The translations under genes and the position numbers were made by a program. From Vicinamibacterales bacterium (lineage in GTDB: Bacteria > Acidobacteriota > Vicinamibacteria > Vicinamibacterales > 2-12-FULL-66-21), in contig DASSPH010000061.1 in the NCBI GenBank assembly GCA_035699745.1, positions 1 to 64,000 of the forward strand: a DNA stretch of 64,000 nt. The letters are read 5' to 3'. Position 1 is the stretch's first letter; every line of letters begins with the position of its first letter. Positions 61,856 to 64,000 of this stretch are shown piece after piece. Under the pieces are notes generated by a model. It was not told the DNA's origin. It searched no databases and saw only the letters and a program-made list of their open reading frames with translations.

Positions 61856-63636
61856 GATGGTCTGTGCGGACCGACGGCCGCCGCCGGCGGCTGCGGCTCG
61901 CGGCCGAAGATCTGCAGCGCGTAGAGCTTGGCGTAGACGCCGGCGGGCCGCGCCAGCAGCTCCTCGTGCCTGCCGATCTCGGCGACGCGCCCGCGCTCGA
62001 GCGCGACGATCGCGTCCGCGCGGCGGACCGTCGAGAGCCGGTGGGCGATGACGAACGCGGTGCGGTTGCGCATCAGATTGGCCAGCGCATCCTGCACCAG
62101 CAGCTCCGACTGCGCGTCCAGCGACGACGTCGCTTCGTCCAGAATGAGGATCGGCGAGTCCTTCAGGATCGCGCGCGCGATTGCCAGGCGCTGCCGCTGC
62201 CCGCCGGAGAGGCGCTGCCCGCGCTCCCCGATCCGCGTCTCGTACTTGTTCGGCAGGTCCCGTACGATGAACTCGTGCGCGTGCGCGGCGCGTGCCGCTT
62301 CCTCGATCGCCGCCTGGCTCGTGCCCGGCAGTCCGTAGGCAATGTTGTTGGCGACCGTGTCGTCGAAGAGCACCGTCTCCTGCGTGACGATCCCGATCTG
62401 CCGGCGCAGCGACGCCAGCGTGACATCGCGGATGTCGACGCCGTCGATCAGGATCGCGCCGCCGGTCACGTCGTAGAAGCGCGGCAGCAGGTTCACCAGC
62501 GTGGTCTTGCCGGCGCCGCTCAGCCCCACCAGCGCGATCACCTGCCCCGCCTTGGCCGAGAACGACACGTTCTTCAACACCGTCTTTCCCGCCCCGTCGT
62601 CATACGCGAAGCTGACGTCGCGGAACTCGATGCCGCGCGCGAGCGGCGCGAGCGGCTTCGCGCCGGGACGCTCGCGGACCTCGGAATGGGTGTCGAGGAC
62701 CTCGAAGATGCGGGTGGCCGCGGCAAGCGCCTGCTGCAGATTGGCGTTGACGCGGCTGAGGCGCTTCACCGGCGTGTAGAGCATGAAGGCGGCGAAGATG
62801 AACGCCAGGAACGCCCCCGCCGTCATCCCGGCAGCGATGCGGCGCTGCCCGTACCACAGCAGCGCGACGATCGCGACGCCGCCGAGGAACTCCATGATCG
62901 GCGGAAGGATCGAGACCGTGCTCACCACCTTCAGGTTCGTGCGGTAGAGCCGATGCGAGGCCGCGCCAAAGCGCTGCGCTTCGTGCGCCTCGGCGCCGAA
63001 CGCCTTCACGATGCGATGCCCGGTGAACGCTTCGGCCGTGAGATGCGACAGATGCTCGAGCTCTTCCTGGCTGCGGCGCGTCGATCGGCGGACGCGCTGG
63101 CCGAGGCGGACGAGCGGATACAGCACCAGGGGGGCGCCGGTCATCGTCACGAGCGTGAGTTTCCAGTCCCACCAGAACATCAGCGCGATCCAGCCGACGG
63201 CCGAGAGCCCCTCGCGGATCAGATCGCCGATCGTCTCGGACACGGCCTGCTGCACCTGCGTCACGTCGCTGGTGATGCGCGACATCAGCTGGCCGGTGGT
63301 GCGGCGGCTGAAGAAGGCGGCGGATTGATCGAGGATGTGCCGGAACAGCTGGTTGCGGATGTCCCGGACGACGCGCTGGCCGACGTCGGTCATCAGGTAG
63401 GTGGAGAAGTACGATCCCAGCCCCTTGGCCACATAGGCGCCGATGACCAGCGCGGCCCACATCGAGAACGGCACGTCCGTGGTGCCGGGCAGCACCTGAT
63501 CGATGATCGGCTTGACCAGATAGCCGACGTACGCCGACGCCGCCGCGTAGACGAGCATCGCGCCGACGGCCAGGCTGAATCGCCCGCGGTACGGCCGCGA
63601 AAACGCGAGGAGCCGCCGCAAGGGTTCCCGGGTCAA
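61852..63636 (-). CDS. MsbA-like ABC exporter (lipid/lipid A flippase type)
   Basis: 594 residues, half-transporter: six helices (first LAVGAMLVYAAASAYVGYLV), then the ATPase with Walker A GLSGAGKTT, Q-loop VTQETVLFDD, signature RLSGGQRQRLAIARA, Walker B ILILDEATSSLD and the H-loop AHRLSTVRRAD. Similarity is highest to MsbA-type exporters that flip lipid A core; a drug-export role is possible. It overlaps galE and yicC by 4 bases each. Confidence 0.9.
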   Translation of the reverse strand: MTREPLRRLLAFSRPYRGRFSLAVGAMLVYAAASAYVGYLVKPIIDQVLPGTTDVPFSMWAALVIGAYVAKGLGSYFSTYLMTDVGQRVVRDIRNQLFRHILDQSAAFFSRRTTGQLMSRITSDVTQVQQAVSETIGDLIREGLSAVGWIALMFWWDWKLTLVTMTGAPLVLYPLVRLGQRVRRSTRRSQEELEHLSHLTAEAFTGHRIVKAFGAEAHEAQRFGAASHRLYRTNLKVVSTVSILPPIMEFLGGVAIVALLWYGQRRIAAGMTAGAFLAFIFAAFMLYTPVKRLSRVNANLQQALAAATRIFEVLDTHSEVRERPGAKPLAPLARGIEFRDVSFAYDDGAGKTVLKNVSFSAKAGQVIALVGLSGAGKTTLVNLLPRFYDVTGGAILIDGVDIRDVTLASLRRQIGIVTQETVLFDDTVANNIAYGLPGTSQAAIEEAARAAHAHEFIVRDLPNKYETRIGERGQRLSGGQRQRLAIARAILKDSPILILDEATSSLDAQSELLVQDALANLMRNRTAFVIAHRLSTVRRADAIVALERGRVAEIGRHEELLARPAGVYAKLYALQIFGREPQPPAAAVGPHRPS

Positions 63637-64000
63637 CGGCGCGTGGTCCCCGCTGGCCGCTCTCCGCTGGCCGCTCCCCGCTCCCCGTTCCCCGGTGCCC
63701 GGTCGCCGACGCCCGATCCCCGATCACCGTATCCGTTCGGGTGCTTGTCGCGCCACCGGTAGGCGGTTTCGACGATGACGTCAATGGCTTCGTAGCGGGG
63801 CGCCCACCCCAGTTCCTGGCGAATCTTCCCGCTCGACGCGAACAGCACGGCGGGGTCGCCGGGGCGGCGCGGCCCGGTCTTGTCGGGCAGCCTGCGCCCG
63901 GTCACGCGCTCGACGCTGTTCACGACTTCGCGGACAGACACCGGTTTACCGTTGCCGAGATTGTACGCCGTCGACCGCGCGCCGGCGCGAAGAGAATCGA
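63633..64000 (-). CDS. galE: UDP-glucose 4-epimerase, C-terminal part (5' end outside window)
   Basis: About 122 residues visible. The end STAYNLGNGKPVSVREVVNS, then GPRRPGDPAVLFAS and LGWAPRYEAIDVIVETAYRW, is typical of GalE. It interconverts UDP-glucose and UDP-galactose. The last about 30 residues (GYGDRGSGVGDRAPGNGER type) are encoded by a 7-bp-period tract and are probably unstructured. Confidence 0.92.
   Translation of the reverse strand, partial: DSLRAGARSTAYNLGNGKPVSVREVVNSVERVTGRRLPDKTGPRRPGDPAVLFASSGKIRQELGWAPRYEAIDVIVETAYRWRDKHPNGYGDRGSGVGDRAPGNGERGAASGERPAGTTRR
63648..63731. repeat. 12-unit 7-bp-period tract encoding the GalE tail
   Basis: Twelve heptamers with consensus NNCCGNT: CCCCGCT, GGCCGCT, CTCCGCT, GGCCGCT, CCCCGCT, CCCCGTT, CCCCGGT, GCCCGGT, CGCCGAC, GCCCGAT, CCCCGAT, CACCGTA. 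Confidence 0.85.

Overview
The window is high-GC DNA that is almost fully coding. Many genes run convergently or overlap by a few bases, and several recurrent starts are GTG placed 6-7 bases after a -10-like hexamer. Gene content points to the Acidobacteriota, most likely class Vicinamibacteria: membrane-anchored Ser/Thr kinases with an N-terminal zinc ribbon, a secreted HELGH protein, DUF5777 and CHRD proteins, lipocalin-like 'GTWKLN' proteins, very short RpoZ proteins, and the block hup - M50 - priA - udg - coaBC - rpoZ - gmk - yicC. The taxon is inferred from gene families, not from a marker alignment.

Layout. 1-3.4 kb: 3' part of a CusA-type Cu/Ag RND pump. 3.5-16.4 kb: accessory region with a receiver-only protein, an alpha/beta hydrolase divergent from a TPR regulator, a secreted metallopeptidase, an RTX-repeat protein, a small secreted peptide with a DUF5777 barrel and a CHRD lipoprotein, an XRE-STAND-TPR regulator, a lipocalin-like protein, a PhzF enzyme, an SDR with a degenerate active site, and an ECF sigma factor. 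16.4-21.3 kb: a minus-strand operon for a trans-envelope electron conduit (decaheme cytochrome, MtrB-like barrel, monoheme cytochrome, NapC-like hexaheme quinol oxidase), divergent from an OmpR-type regulator. 22.2-24.3 kb: a cysK-like gene preceded by a small cold-shock operon that encodes a second RNA polymerase omega-like protein behind a strong 5' hairpin.

25.0-35.0 kb: a potassium-uptake island. It holds kup, a histidine kinase matching the C-terminal half of KdpD, kdpE, then kdpC, kdpB, kdpA, kdpF and a 28-residue gene on the other strand, then the separate KdpD N-terminal/USP sensor. KdpD is therefore split into two genes on either side of the transporter operon. A perfect 11-bp tandem repeat between the divergent kdp units looks like a KdpE operator. 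35.2-46.5 kb: a very large secreted BNR/PPC protein, NhaA, an unknown helical protein, two coupled small membrane proteins, a NarL/DUF4118 two-component pair with abutting 3' ends, a frameshifted LGFP/lectin-repeat gene, and a GT-C-like membrane protein.

46.5-64 kb: conserved and housekeeping genes. tRNA-Pro(GGG), a MerR regulator, a tandem pair of zinc-ribbon Ser/Thr kinases with multipass C-termini, der, an HU/IHF protein with a near-consensus promoter, an M50 protease, priA, a type-4 uracil-DNA glycosylase, coaBC, rpoZ, gmk, yicC, an MsbA-like ABC exporter, and the 3' part of galE; the last genes are chained by 4-base overlaps. Palindromic REP-like elements lie between genes and, unusually, in frame inside two coding sequences (kinase 2 and priA). 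Tracts with a period of 7 bases mark linkers or C-terminal tails of three genes.
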